Origin: JARFQH01 sp963825595
GTDB taxonomy: Bacteria > Desulfobacterota > Desulfobacteria > Desulfobacterales > SG8-13
Assembly (NCBI GenBank): GCA_963825595.1
Contig: CAWGUE010000026.1
Coordinates: 38,234-102,233, forward strand
DNA length: 64,000 nucleotides
Reading direction: 5' to 3'
Of the stretch, positions 52,109 to 61,710 are shown piece by piece. The notes under the pieces are model-generated. The model was not told the origin of the DNA and searched no databases. It worked only from the letters and a program-made list of their open reading frames with translations. Position numbers and translations under genes: made by a program. The first letter of the stretch is position 1. Each line of letters opens with the position of its first letter.

Positions 52109-53210
52109 ATGTCAGTCGAACTGAAACAAAAAGTAAAAGAACTCGGCCAGAAACTCGAACAACTGCGAGGTTATCTTTGACCTGGCGGCCAAAGAAAACC
52201 GTTTGCAGGAAATCGAAAAACAGATTGCAAAAGATGGCTTCTGGGACAATCCGGAGGAAACCAAAGGCATCTTGAAGGAACGGACGAAATTGTCCAATCA
52301 GGTGGAGCGGTTCAGTAATTTAACCGTAAAACTGGAAGAAAGCGACATCCTGATCGATCTGGCGCAGGAGGAGTCCGATACCAGAACCCTCGAAGAAGCC
52401 TCCCGTCTGCTCGGATCCCTGGAAACTCAAATTCAGCAGTTGTCGCTCGACTTGACGCTCGACGGCGACGACGACGACAGCAACGCCATTATATCCATTA
52501 ACGCCGGTGCCGGCGGTACCGAAGCCCAGGACTGGGCCGAAATGCTCTACAGGATGTACTTGCGCTGGGTCGAACGCAAAGGGTACGAATACGAGGTTAT
52601 CGATTACCAACCGGGGGAAGAAGCCGGCATCAAGAGCGTGACTTTCACGGCCAGCGGAGAATATGCTTTTGGTTACCTGAAGAGCGAAATCGGCGTCCAT
52701 CGCCTGGTCAGGATATCGCCGTTCAATGCCAGCGGCAAACGCCACACGTCTTTCGCCTCGGTGTTCGTCTACCCTGAACTGGACAACGAGATCGTCATCG
52801 ACATCGAAGAAAAAGATTTGCGCGTCGACACCTTCAGGGCCAGTGGCGCCGGCGGCCAGCATGTCAACAAAACCAGCAGTGCGGTCCGCATCACCCATCT
52901 TCCCACGGGCATCGCAGTCCAGTGCCAGCAGGAAAAATCCCAGCATCGCAACCGGGAGATGGCAATGAAGGTCATGCGCGCGCGACTGTACCAGGCCGAA
53001 AAAGATAAGCAGGATGAAAAAATGCGCGAAATCCACGACACCAAAGATGACATCGCCTGGGGCAGCCAGATTCGCTCCTACGTCCTGCATCCATACCAGT
53101 TGGTCAAGGATCACCGGACCAAAATAGAAATCGGAAACGTTAACAGCGTCCTGGACGGCGCCATCGATCCGTTCATCGAAGGCGTGCTTCTGGCGCGGCA
53201 ATCCGGATAG
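52109..53210 (+). CDS. prfB: Peptide chain release factor 2, expressed by programmed +1 frameshift
   Basis: RF2 recognises UGA and UAA stop codons. A 23-codon first frame starts at ATG 52109 (after GGGGAGG) and ends at in-frame TGA 52178-52180. Reading must shift +1 at CTT-T to GAC to continue LAAKENRLQEIEKQIAKDGF and on to 53210. The SPF codon-recognition tripeptide (RISPFNASG) and the GGQ catalytic loop (GAGGQHVNKTSS) are present. The shift keeps RF2 levels in check because RF2 itself terminates at this UGA. The upstream gene is lnt, unlike the common prfB-lysS pair. Confidence 0.96.
52164..52181 (+). promoter_or_regulatory. RF2 programmed frameshift site
   Basis: GCGAGG-TTAT-CTTTGAC contains the slippery CTT-TGA-C of the prfB family, with a short Shine-Dalgarno-like AGG three to four bases before. 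The stimulator is weaker than the AGGGGG of E. coli. Frame 0 stops at TGA 52178. Confidence 0.9.
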
Positions 53211-53279
53211 CCCGGTCATTTGACCAAACTGAAAATATCTCAGTAAACTTTCGGGGGAGTCGTTGGGAAAAGGGACATT

Positions 53280-53828
53280 ATGAACCCGTATGACCTCATA
53301 GACAAGCATTACGGGACGAACCCGACGACCCGACGGCTTCTGGAATCGCACAGCAGACGGGTTGCGGACAAGGCCCGCGAGATCGCCAAAAAGGTGTCCC
53401 ACCTCGCTCCGGATCTGGCGTTCATCGAAGAGGCGGCCCTCTTGCACGACATCGGAATTATCTTTACCGACGCCCCGGCACTGGGCTGCCGTGGTGGTCA
53501 CCCGTATGTCTGCCACGGTATTCTGGGGCGAACGCTGCTGGAAGAAGAGGGGCTGATGCGGCACGCCCTGGTGTGTGAACGCCATGTCGGAGTGGGCATC
53601 AGTATTGAAGACATCCGCCGCCAGCACCTGCCCTTGCCGGAGCGGAACATGCAGCCACTTTCCACCGAAGAGCAGATTATCAGCTACGCCGACAAGTTCT
53701 TCTCCAAAAACGGCACCGGTGCGGAAGAAGAGAAGACCATCGCAAATATCCTCGAGAACCTCGCGCCCTATGGAGCAGACAAGGTGCAGCGGTTCGAAAA
53801 ATGGGCGGCGATGTTTGAGGGCCGCTGA
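53280..53828 (+). CDS. HD-domain phosphohydrolase-like protein
   Basis: This 182-residue protein has HDIG metal ligands: His in LLESHSRRVADKA, the HD pair in AALLHDIGIIF, His in HPYVCHGILG, ALVCERHVGVG, and Asp in IISYADKFFS. The family hydrolyses phosphate esters, including nucleotides. The start has AAGGG upstream. It follows prfB by 69 bases, and the next gene starts 55 bases on, so it may be co-expressed with them. No substrate is evident. Confidence 0.85.
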   Translation: MNPYDLIDKHYGTNPTTRRLLESHSRRVADKAREIAKKVSHLAPDLAFIEEAALLHDIGIIFTDAPALGCRGGHPYVCHGILGRTLLEEEGLMRHALVCERHVGVGISIEDIRRQHLPLPERNMQPLSTEEQIISYADKFFSKNGTGAEEEKTIANILENLAPYGADKVQRFEKWAAMFEGR

Positions 53829-53883
53829 AGAACGACTTCACCGGGATCATCGAATCATTCACCTAAAGAAATAGGAGGTACAA

Positions 53884-54510
53884 GTGCATATCACTGCGAA
53901 GCGACGAACTGTTTTTGCTGCCCTGACCGCTGTTCTGTTCCTTTCCTGCGGAGGCACGCAAATGACCAAATCCGCGATCGATCGGAACCGTGTCGGAAAG
54001 CCCGTGTCCGACATTCTGGTCATCGTGGTGGCGGACAAACCAGAAAACCGGGCATCTTTCGAGCGCAAGTTTGTCACACACCTCCAAGCGGCGGGCGTCG
54101 AAGCGGTATCGAGCGTGGAAGCCATTTCCATGCCTCCGGACTTGAAGCTTGAAAAAGACGTCATATTGAAAGCAGTCGCCAAGTATGAGAGTGATGCCGT
54201 CATCGTCACTTTCCTGTCCGGCATAGAAGAAAAAGACACCAATGTCAGCACCGGCCGCGTATACCAGGGATATTACGATTATTACGGTTTCGCCTACGGC
54301 TATGTCAACGACACGGGTTTCTACCGGGGCGTGACAACCGTCAAACTGAGAACAAATCTCTACGACGTGAAAACCGAAAAACTGATCTGGTCGGGGGAAT
54401 CGAAATCCACGGATGTCAGCTCGGTGGGACAGCTCACCGACGAGGTGATACCCCTGATCGTCAAGGAACTGCAGAAGAACAACCTGCTCGCTTCGAAAAA
54501 ACAATCCTGA
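53884..54510 (+). CDS. Lipoprotein of unknown function
   Basis: This 208-residue putative lipoprotein has the signal TVFAALTAVLFLSCGG, with the lipobox LFLSC. The mature domain (SDILVIVVADKPENRASFER, KFVTHLQAAGVEAV, DAVIVTFLSG, KLRTNLYDVKTEKLIWSG) resembles the DUF4136/curli-like small lipoprotein fold group. GGAGG lies six bases before the GTG at 53884. It is 11 bases from the DUF2889 gene, with which it is probably co-transcribed. Confidence 0.8.
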   Translation: MHITAKRRTVFAALTAVLFLSCGGTQMTKSAIDRNRVGKPVSDILVIVVADKPENRASFERKFVTHLQAAGVEAVSSVEAISMPPDLKLEKDVILKAVAKYESDAVIVTFLSGIEEKDTNVSTGRVYQGYYDYYGFAYGYVNDTGFYRGVTTVKLRTNLYDVKTEKLIWSGESKSTDVSSVGQLTDEVIPLIVKELQKNNLLASKKQS

Positions 54511-54521
54511 ACAGGCAAAAG

Positions 54522-55115
54522 ATGAAACTCCTTGACGAAAGTAACGCACGGAGAATCCAGAGCCGCAATATCGACATTGCTTCCTACGAATGCGGGGACG
54601 ATCACATCGTCGTCTGCGGGAAACTGCACGACCGGCGCCTGGTTCCCACCGTCACCCTCGAGGGAAAACCGCGGCCCGCATCCTCGGTGCACCACATGCG
54701 CATCTGCATCAAGGTGTCGACCCAGTCGCTCGCCATCGAAGAGATCGAAGCTGAACTGCCGGAAACGCCTCACGAGGAGTGCGCCGAAATGCACCGGACG
54801 CTAACGGGGATCAAGGGCTTGACCCTTTCGCCCGGGTTTAGCGCCAAGGTCAAGCAGCAGTTGGGTGGCCGCAACGGGTGCATCCACTTGACGACCCTGC
54901 TCCTGGCGATGGCGCCGGCGGCCCTGCAGGGCTTCTGGGTGCACAACGATCGCAAACCGGAGCGCCGCCGCGTGTCACGCGAGCTCATGGAACGATACCT
55001 GATCGACACGTGCCGGGTCTGGCGCCGTGAGGGACCGTTGGTCAAAAAGATCGCCACAACTGCCGGTATCAGTCTCGCTGACCACGTTGTGAGCCACCGA
55101 AAAAACAGCGAATAA
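54522..55115 (+). CDS. DUF2889 family protein
   Basis: This 197-residue cytoplasmic protein fits the DUF2889 family: NIDIASYECGDDHIVVCGKL, MRICIKVSTQSLAIEEIEAE and the conserved GRNGCIHLTTLLLAMAPAAL. No biochemical function is known for the family. It starts 11 bases after the lipoprotein gene. A hairpin at 55158 follows. Confidence 0.85.
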   Translation: MKLLDESNARRIQSRNIDIASYECGDDHIVVCGKLHDRRLVPTVTLEGKPRPASSVHHMRICIKVSTQSLAIEEIEAELPETPHEECAEMHRTLTGIKGLTLSPGFSAKVKQQLGGRNGCIHLTTLLLAMAPAALQGFWVHNDRKPERRRVSRELMERYLIDTCRVWRREGPLVKKIATTAGISLADHVVSHRKNSE

Positions 55116-55157
55116 CGCTCCCCGGCCGGCCCATCGGGCCGAAATGACCGGCTCAGT

Positions 55158-55186
55158 GAGGCTCCTCCCGCAGAGCGGGGGGCCTC
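55158..55186 (+). terminator. Hairpin after the DUF2889 gene
   Basis: GAGGC-TCCT-CCCGC pairs with GCGGG-GG-GCCTC around AGA. It lies between the convergent DUF2889 and carB genes, without a clear T-run. No RNA gene is seen in the 267-base gap. Confidence 0.45.
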
Positions 55187-55382
55187 ATGTACCCCCCCCA
55201 GACAGCTTGAAACGCTTTTTAGGTTCTGGTTTTTTATATCCCTTTGTCCCGCGCCGAGCATCGGCGAGGTAAACGGAAAAAAGCGCGCGGACCTGTTTGA
55301 GTCCGCCGCAAGCAGGCGAGTTTCCGCGGGCTCCGGCCGCATCGACGACGCGCAGGATCAAGCGGGACACGGGCGGTTTCTT

Positions 55383-58300
55383 TCAGCACTGCCGGATATT
55401 GTCGTGATACTCCTGCAGTGGCCGCACCTTGGGAACGCCCTCCCGTCGGGCGGCAATGCCTTTGGCGGCCGCGATGGCCGCGGCCGTCGTGGTGATGTAG
55501 GGGATCTTATATTTTATGGCGGCTTTGCGGACCTCCGAGCTGTCGTGGGTGCTCCGGCGTCCGCTCGGGGTGTTGACCAGCAGCTGGACTTCGTCGTTCT
55601 TGATGGCATCGACCAGATCCGGTCGCCCCAGTCCCAGTTTTTGGACCCGTTCGGCCGCGATCCCTTTTTGCTCGAGAAATGCGTGGGTTCCCCTGGTGGC
55701 CATGATACGGAATCCCATGTCCCTGAAAAGTCTCACGGGTTCGAGGGCGGCCGTCTTGTCGCGATCGGCAATGGTGAAGAGAACCGTGCCCTCCAGGGGC
55801 AGGGTGACTTGGGTGGCTTCCTGGGCCTTGAAAAAGGCCCGTCCGTATGAGTGCGAGATCCCCAGCACTTCGCCGGTAGAGCGCATTTCAGGCCCCAGGA
55901 CGGGATCGACTTCCGGAAACATGTTGAATGGGAAAACCGCTTCTTTGACACCGTAGTGTTGGATGATGCGGTGCTGCAGATTCAGGTCCGCCAATTTTTT
56001 GCCCAGCATCACCTGGGTGGCCAGCCGGGCCATGGATATCCCGCACACCTTGGAGACGATCGGCACGGTGCGCGAAGCCCGCGGGTTGGCTTCGAGTACG
56101 TATACCGTGTTGTCGAAAATGGCGTATTGCACATTCATCAGGCCGACCACATTCAACGCCACGGCGATTTTGCGGGTATAGTCGCTGATGGTTTCAATGT
56201 GTTGGGCCGAGAGGCTGATGGGCGGAATCACACAGGCCGAATCGCCGGAGTGAATTCCGGCCAGCTCTATGTGCTCCATCACGGCCGGCACGAAGGCGTC
56301 GGTACCGTCGGCAATGGCGTCCGCTTCGGCTTCGATGGCGTTGTCGAGAAACCGGTCGATGAGTATGGGTCGCTGCGGGGAAATCTCCACCGCGGCCCTC
56401 AGGTACTGCTGCAGCATCTCGTCGTCCTGAACCACTTCCATTCCCCGCCCACCCAGCACGTATGACGGCCGGACGATCAGGGGATAGCCGATCTCGTGGG
56501 CAATCTCCATCGCCTCCGCCGTGTTGCCGGCCATGCCCGACTCCGGCTGCGGGATGCCCAACTCGCGCATGATATGGCGGAAGCGGTCACGGTCCTCGGC
56601 CAGATCGATGGTATCCGGCGAGGTGCCCAGAATGGTGACGCCCGCCGCGGCCAACTCGCCGGCGATGTTGAGGGGGGTCTGACCGCCGAACTGGACGATG
56701 ACGCCCTCGGGCTGCTCTTTTTCATATATGCTCAGCACATCCTCCACCGTCAGCGGCTCGAAGTAGAGCTTGTCCGAAGTGTCGTAGTCGGTGGAGACGG
56801 TTTCGGGGTTGCAGTTGACCATGATCGACTCGAAGGCCGCATCCCGGATGGCAAGGGCGGCGTGCACGCAGCAGTAATCGAATTCGATGCCCTGGCCGAT
56901 GCGGTTGGGTCCGCCCCCCAGCACCATGATCTTGCGGTGGTCGCTGACCCCGACCTGATCCGGTGCATTGTATGTCGAGTAGTAATAAGCGGCGTTTTCC
57001 ACCCCGCTCACCGGCACCGGCTCCCAGGCCTCCACCACGCTCAGGGCTTGCCGTCTCCCGCGGATTTCGTCTTCACGGCAGCCGAGTAGCTGCGCCAGGT
57101 AGCGGTCGGCAAACCCGTCCTTCTTGGCCCGCTTCAGCAGCTCGTCCGGCAGTTGACCGCCCTTGTGGTTCAGGATTTCCTCCTCGAGTTCCACCAGCTC
57201 CTTCATCTGCTCGATGAACCACGCCTTGATGTGGGTGATCCGGTGGAGCTCTTGAACACCGGCGCCCTTGCGCAGCGCTTCGTACATCTGGAACTGGCGT
57301 TCGCTGCTGGGGGTGCCCAGGACGCTGAGCAGCTTTTGCAGGGACATGTCGTGAAAATTTTTGGCAAATCCCAATCCGTAGCGGTTGTTTTCCAGGCTGC
57401 GGATAGCCTTTTGAAAGGCTTCCTTGTAGTTTTTGCCGATGCTCATCACCTCACCCACAGCCCGCATCTGGGTGCCGAGCACGTCCGCCACGCCTTCGAA
57501 CTTTTCGAAAGCCCAGCGCGCGAACTTCACCACGACGTAGTCGCCCGAAGGGGTGTACTTTTCGAGGGTCCCATCCCGCCAGTAGGGGATTTCGTCCATG
57601 GTCAGACCTCCGGCGAGCAGGGAGGACACCCGGGCAATGGGAAAACCGGTGGCCTTGGATGCAAGGGCCGAAGACCGGGAGGTGCGCGGGTTGATCTCGA
57701 TCACCACCACCCGCCCGGTCTCGGGGTGGTGGGCAAACTGAATATTGGTGCCGCCGATAACCTGGATCGCCTCCACGATGGCATAAGAGTACTGCTGAAG
57801 CCGCTTTTGAAGACCTGGATCGATGGTGAGCATGGGCGCCGTGCAGTAACTGTCGCCGGTATGTATGCCCATGGCGTCGACGTTCTCGATGAAACAGACG
57901 GTGATCATCTGGTTCTTAGCGTCCCGAACCACCTCCAGTTCGAGCTCCTCCCAGCCCAATACCGACTCTTCTACCAGCACCTGGTGAACCAGACTGGCCG
58001 CCAGTCCGCGGGAGGCCACCGCACGCAGCTCTTCCAGGTTGAACACCAGCCCACCGCCGGTTCCCCCCATGGTATAAGCCGGCCGGATCACCACCGGATA
58101 GCCGAGCTCTTCGGCTACCTTCTCGGCATCCGCCACGTTCTCGACCGTCCGGCTGCGCGGCATCTCGATGTTCAACTGTTGCATCGTTTTCTTGAATGCC
58201 AACCGGTCTTCGCCGCGTTCGATGGCGTCTACACCGACGCCGATGACCTTCACACCGTAGGATTCGAGAACGCCTGCGCGGTGAAGCGCTGAGGCGAGGT

Positions 58301-58589
58301 TCAGACCGGTCTGCCCGCCCAGGTTCGGCAGCAGAGCGTCGGGGCGCTCACGTTCGATGATCTCGGTGAGCACTTTCAGATTGAGCGGTTCGAGATAGGT
58401 GACGTCCGCCATGCCCGGATCGGTCATGATCGTGGCCGGGTTGGAATTGACCAGTACAACCTTGTAGCCGAGGGAACGCAGGGCCTTGCAAGCCTGGGTG
58501 CCGGAGTAGTCGAATTCACAAGCCTGCCCGATGATGATCGGGCCCGAACCGATGATCAGTATCTTCTCGATGTCGTTTCTTCTGGGCAT
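55383..58589 (-). CDS. carB: Carbamoyl-phosphate synthase large subunit
   Basis: It makes carbamoyl phosphate from bicarbonate, ATP and ammonia supplied by the CarA subunit, for arginine and pyrimidine synthesis. The 1,068-residue length matches E. coli (1,073). It has tandem ATP-grasp halves (GSGPIIIGQACEFDYSGTQA at the start, GGGPNRIGQGIEFDYCCVHA in the second half), the segments PAYTMGGTGGG and PSYVLGGRGMEV, and a C-terminal MGS-like allosteric domain (FRDMGFRIMATRGTHAFL). It is transcribed divergently from the PurF-like gene. carA is not in the window. Confidence 0.97.
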   Translation of the reverse strand: MPRRNDIEKILIIGSGPIIIGQACEFDYSGTQACKALRSLGYKVVLVNSNPATIMTDPGMADVTYLEPLNLKVLTEIIERERPDALLPNLGGQTGLNLASALHRAGVLESYGVKVIGVGVDAIERGEDRLAFKKTMQQLNIEMPRSRTVENVADAEKVAEELGYPVVIRPAYTMGGTGGGLVFNLEELRAVASRGLAASLVHQVLVEESVLGWEELELEVVRDAKNQMITVCFIENVDAMGIHTGDSYCTAPMLTIDPGLQKRLQQYSYAIVEAIQVIGGTNIQFAHHPETGRVVVIEINPRTSRSSALASKATGFPIARVSSLLAGGLTMDEIPYWRDGTLEKYTPSGDYVVVKFARWAFEKFEGVADVLGTQMRAVGEVMSIGKNYKEAFQKAIRSLENNRYGLGFAKNFHDMSLQKLLSVLGTPSSERQFQMYEALRKGAGVQELHRITHIKAWFIEQMKELVELEEEILNHKGGQLPDELLKRAKKDGFADRYLAQLLGCREDEIRGRRQALSVVEAWEPVPVSGVENAAYYYSTYNAPDQVGVSDHRKIMVLGGGPNRIGQGIEFDYCCVHAALAIRDAAFESIMVNCNPETVSTDYDTSDKLYFEPLTVEDVLSIYEKEQPEGVIVQFGGQTPLNIAGELAAAGVTILGTSPDTIDLAEDRDRFRHIMRELGIPQPESGMAGNTAEAMEIAHEIGYPLIVRPSYVLGGRGMEVVQDDEMLQQYLRAAVEISPQRPILIDRFLDNAIEAEADAIADGTDAFVPAVMEHIELAGIHSGDSACVIPPISLSAQHIETISDYTRKIAVALNVVGLMNVQYAIFDNTVYVLEANPRASRTVPIVSKVCGISMARLATQVMLGKKLADLNLQHRIIQHYGVKEAVFPFNMFPEVDPVLGPEMRSTGEVLGISHSYGRAFFKAQEATQVTLPLEGTVLFTIADRDKTAALEPVRLFRDMGFRIMATRGTHAFLEQKGIAAERVQKLGLGRPDLVDAIKNDEVQLLVNTPSGRRSTHDSSEVRKAAIKYKIPYITTTAAAIAAAKGIAARREGVPKVRPLQEYHDNIRQC

Positions 58590-58765
58590 CTGCCCTCCTT
58601 TCGCTGGAATAGAATTCGGCCGGCACCACGGGATCGCAACGGTGTCCGATCGAAATTAACCGCTTTCGCCAAGATCGGTCCTTTACAAACGCGATTCAGA
58701 TATACTAAGAAAAATCTTCTATTTTAAGTAGGGTTGAAAATCAAGACATCATTGGGGGGCAAATC

Positions 58766-60169
58766 ATGGGCGGTGTATTCGGCGTGGCATCATCTTCGGA
58801 TTGCGTGACCGATCTCTTTTACGGAACCGATTATCATTTCCATCTGGGGACCCGCCGGGGCGGTATGGCGGTCAAGAATTCGCACGAGATCCGGCGTTCG
58901 ATTCACAGCATTGAAAACGACTATTTTCGATCCAAGTTCGAGCCCGATTTGAACAAGTTCGAAGGCAACAAGGGCATCGGTGTCATCAGCGACTTCGACG
59001 CCCAGCCGCTGGTCATCGGCTCGCACCTGGGCACCTTCGCCATCGTCACGGTGGGACGTGTCAACAACATGGCCGAATTGGAAACCCACGCCTTCAGCCG
59101 CCGACGCTATTTCACCGAAACTTCAGGCGGAGTGACCAATCCTACCGAAATGGTGGCCATGCTGATCTGCGAGAAAGAGTCATTCGAATCCGGCATCCGT
59201 TATGCCCAGGAGGTTGTCAAAGGTTCCTGCACGATGTTGTTGCTCACCGAAAAGGGCCTCTATGCCGCCCGGGACCGGCTGGGCCGCACCCCACTCGTCA
59301 TCGGGAAAAAGTATGGCGCTTTCGCGGTCGCCTCTGAATCGTGCGCCTTCCCAAACTTGGGATACAAAATCGACCGGTTTCTCGGACCGGGTGAAGCCGT
59401 ATTTCTGACCCCGGAGGGATATGAACAGGTCCTTCCCCCCGGTGACCGGATGCAAATCTGCGCTTTTCTGTGGGTTTACTACGGCTATCCGGCTTCCGAA
59501 TACGAAGGTATCAACGTCGAATATGTCCGCAACCGCTGCGGAGCGGCCCTGGCGCGGCGGGATCGGACGGCCATTGACTGCGTTGCCGGCATTCCCGACT
59601 CGGGTATCGGGCACGCCATCGGCTATGCCAACGAAAGCAAGATCCCCTATGTGAGGCCTTTCGTCAAATATACGCCCACCTGGCCGCGCAGCTTCATGCC
59701 CCAGAATCAGGATCTGAGGGACCTGGTGGCCAAAATGAAGCTGATCCCGGTGCGGCAGCTGATTAAGGGCAAACGAATCCTTTTCTGTGAAGACTCTATC
59801 GTCCGCGGCACTCAACTCAAAGACAACATCCAGGGGCTCTTCGACTGTGGCGCCCGGGAAGTCCACATGCGGCCGGCGTGTCCGACGCTGATCTTCTCCT
59901 GCGATTTCCTCAACTTCTCGACTTCCCGATCCACGCTGGATTTGGCGGGACGGAAGGTCATCCACGAGCTCGAAGGTGGCAAGGAAGACCATCTCGACGC
60001 GTATGCCGTGCCCGACTCTGAAAAGAACCTGGCCATGGTCGAGGGCATTCGGCAACACCTGCGTTTGACCACGCTCAAATACCAGCGCTTGGATGACCTC
60101 GAAGCGGCCATCGGACTGCCACGGGAGAAACTATGCACGCACTGCTGGGACCGATCGAGCCATTTCTGA
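58766..60169 (+). CDS. PurF-like amidophosphoribosyltransferase homologue lacking the glutaminase cysteine
   Basis: This 467-residue protein has the PurF two-domain layout. The N-terminus is MGGVFGVAS where PurF has Cys-Gly-(V/I)-Phe-Gly, so the Ntn glutaminase nucleophile is Gly, and the HNG-type element is changed to VGRVNN. The PRPP loop FCEDSIVRGTQ at 340-350 is kept (VDDSIVRGTT in PurF). Four cysteines fit the iron-sulfur ligands of B. subtilis PurF: Cys232, Cys379, Cys457 and Cys460 (CTHC). It could use free ammonia or another amine or be a regulatory paralogue. GGGGGG precedes the ATG. It is divergent from carB. Confidence 0.88.
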   Translation: MGGVFGVASSSDCVTDLFYGTDYHFHLGTRRGGMAVKNSHEIRRSIHSIENDYFRSKFEPDLNKFEGNKGIGVISDFDAQPLVIGSHLGTFAIVTVGRVNNMAELETHAFSRRRYFTETSGGVTNPTEMVAMLICEKESFESGIRYAQEVVKGSCTMLLLTEKGLYAARDRLGRTPLVIGKKYGAFAVASESCAFPNLGYKIDRFLGPGEAVFLTPEGYEQVLPPGDRMQICAFLWVYYGYPASEYEGINVEYVRNRCGAALARRDRTAIDCVAGIPDSGIGHAIGYANESKIPYVRPFVKYTPTWPRSFMPQNQDLRDLVAKMKLIPVRQLIKGKRILFCEDSIVRGTQLKDNIQGLFDCGAREVHMRPACPTLIFSCDFLNFSTSRSTLDLAGRKVIHELEGGKEDHLDAYAVPDSEKNLAMVEGIRQHLRLTTLKYQRLDDLEAAIGLPREKLCTHCWDRSSHF

Positions 60170-60275
60170 TCAATGCCCGCTGCGAAACGGCAGGCAGAGC
60201 TCAGCGGCGGGCGATGCGAGACTCACGCGCCACCCGGCACAGGAAACATGGTCGCGGTTGTTAAACGCCGAACTC

Positions 60276-61283
60276 TCAAAAATCATTTTCCAGCACGATA
60301 CGATGGCCGGGTTTGCCGGTCCGCAGTTTCTCCAAGGCGTCGTTGACCTTGGACATGGGAAAGGCTTCGGTCACCGGTTCTATGGCGTGCCGGGCGGCGA
60401 ATTGGAGCATCGACGCCATGGTGGCGGGACTGCCCAGCGGCGATCCGCCGAACGATCTCTGCCCGAGAATCATGGGAAAAACGGTGGCTTCAACGGACGG
60501 GGCGGCACCGACGATGTGCAATTTGCCCTTGGGGCTAAGTGCGCCGATGTACGCATCCCAGTCAAGCGCCACGTTGACAGTCACCAGGATCATGTCGAAG
60601 TGGCCGGCCAGCTTTTCGAGTGCCCCGGAATCGGTGGTGTTCACGAAATTGTGCGCACCCAGATCACGGGCGGCGGATTCCTTGTCGGGGCTCGTTGAAA
60701 AAGCCGTCACCTCACAACCCCAGGCATTCAAAAACCTCAAGGCCATGTGGCCCAATCCGCCGATGCCGACCACCGCCACCCGGTCGGTGGGCCGGACGTT
60801 GTTTTGGACAATGGGGTTGAAAACGGTGATTCCCCCGCAAAACAAGGGCCCGGCCGTCTTGGTGCTCACCCCGGCAGGCAGCGGAATCACCCAGCCTTTG
60901 TGGGCCCGAACCCTGTCGGCAAAGCCGCCATGTCGGCCGACAATAACCCCAACGGCATCGGGACAGAGGTTATGATTGCCCGACAGGCACTGCTGGCAGG
61001 TCATGCACGACTCGGCGAACCAGCCCAGCCCAACGTTCTGACCGGGCGTCAAGTGGGTCACACCCTTTCCGACCGCCCGGATCGTTCCGGCGATCTCGTG
61101 TCCGGGTACGATCGGATACTCGGTGATGTCCCAATGGTTGTCGAGCATGCTCAGGTCGCTGTGACAAATGCCGCAGCTCGACACATCGATGTCGACCTGA
61201 TCCGCCCCGATGTCTCCGAGTTCATATTCGAAGGGCTCCAACGACTTCTCGGGTGCCTTTGCGGCGTATGCTTTAACGATCAT
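60276..61283 (-). CDS. Zinc-dependent NADP alcohol dehydrogenase (YahK/CAD-like)
   Basis: This is a 335-residue medium-chain dehydrogenase. The catalytic zinc site has Cys37 with GHE near 62 (SCGICHSDL, VPGHEIAG). The structural zinc cysteines are ESCMTCQQCLSGNHNLCPDA. The cofactor loop is VGIGGLGHMAL. It matches the aldehyde-reducing YahK/Ahr subgroup that turns medium-chain aldehydes into alcohols with NADPH. GGAGAAC precedes the ATG. It is a single gene, convergent with the PurF-like gene. Confidence 0.9.
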   Translation of the reverse strand: MIVKAYAAKAPEKSLEPFEYELGDIGADQVDIDVSSCGICHSDLSMLDNHWDITEYPIVPGHEIAGTIRAVGKGVTHLTPGQNVGLGWFAESCMTCQQCLSGNHNLCPDAVGVIVGRHGGFADRVRAHKGWVIPLPAGVSTKTAGPLFCGGITVFNPIVQNNVRPTDRVAVVGIGGLGHMALRFLNAWGCEVTAFSTSPDKESAARDLGAHNFVNTTDSGALEKLAGHFDMILVTVNVALDWDAYIGALSPKGKLHIVGAAPSVEATVFPMILGQRSFGGSPLGSPATMASMLQFAARHAIEPVTEAFPMSKVNDALEKLRTGKPGHRIVLENDF

Positions 61284-61338
61284 ATCAGTTCTCCTATGTC
61301 TGGTGGTTTACAAACGAATGCGATTCTTTTACCTTAGT

Positions 61339-61710
61339 ATGACTAACCTAATGCGCCTCGATACGGATGCAAGTTTTATGGGAGAGTCGGCCTTTACGGC
61401 CATGATCGAAGGCATTCGGGAAGCCGCCGTTGAGGCCGGCATGATCGATTCCGCGGTTTTCGATGACCGTGTCAATGAGCTGTACCGAACCTGCGAAACG
61501 GACGGCGTTTTTTGCTACACATTTTTTAAGGCTGTTGTCGGAAAATTTCAATATTCCGTTTTTGATGCATACAATGACTCAATATATCGTGCTCACCATG
61601 CTGTGGATCGCCTGGTGTGCGCTGCACAGCGTCCTTGTCAGCCTTTCGGTCACCGAGCCTCTCGTCAAACGGTTTCCGTATGCCTCACGCTACTACCGAA
61701 TCGTCTATAA
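61339..61710 (+). CDS. Doubtful small protein upstream of and overlapping the methyltransferase-like gene
   Basis: The frame is protein-like from an ATG at 61339 to about 61560 (MRLDTDASFMGESAFTAMIE, NELYRTCETDGVFCYTFF) and then runs out of frame with the confident gene at 61574 into a Cys/Arg-rich tail. It may be a short gene whose real stop was lost by an indel near 61560, or a chance frame. No family is recognised. Confidence 0.3.
   Translation: MTNLMRLDTDASFMGESAFTAMIEGIREAAVEAGMIDSAVFDDRVNELYRTCETDGVFCYTFFKAVVGKFQYSVFDAYNDSIYRAHHAVDRLVCAAQRPCQPFGHRASRQTVSVCLTLLPNRL

Noticed and set aside
55185..55370. Minus-strand 61-codon frame after carB
   Set aside because: It has a basic, low-complexity composition and overlaps a terminator-like hairpin. 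The start is not supported, so I treat it as non-coding.
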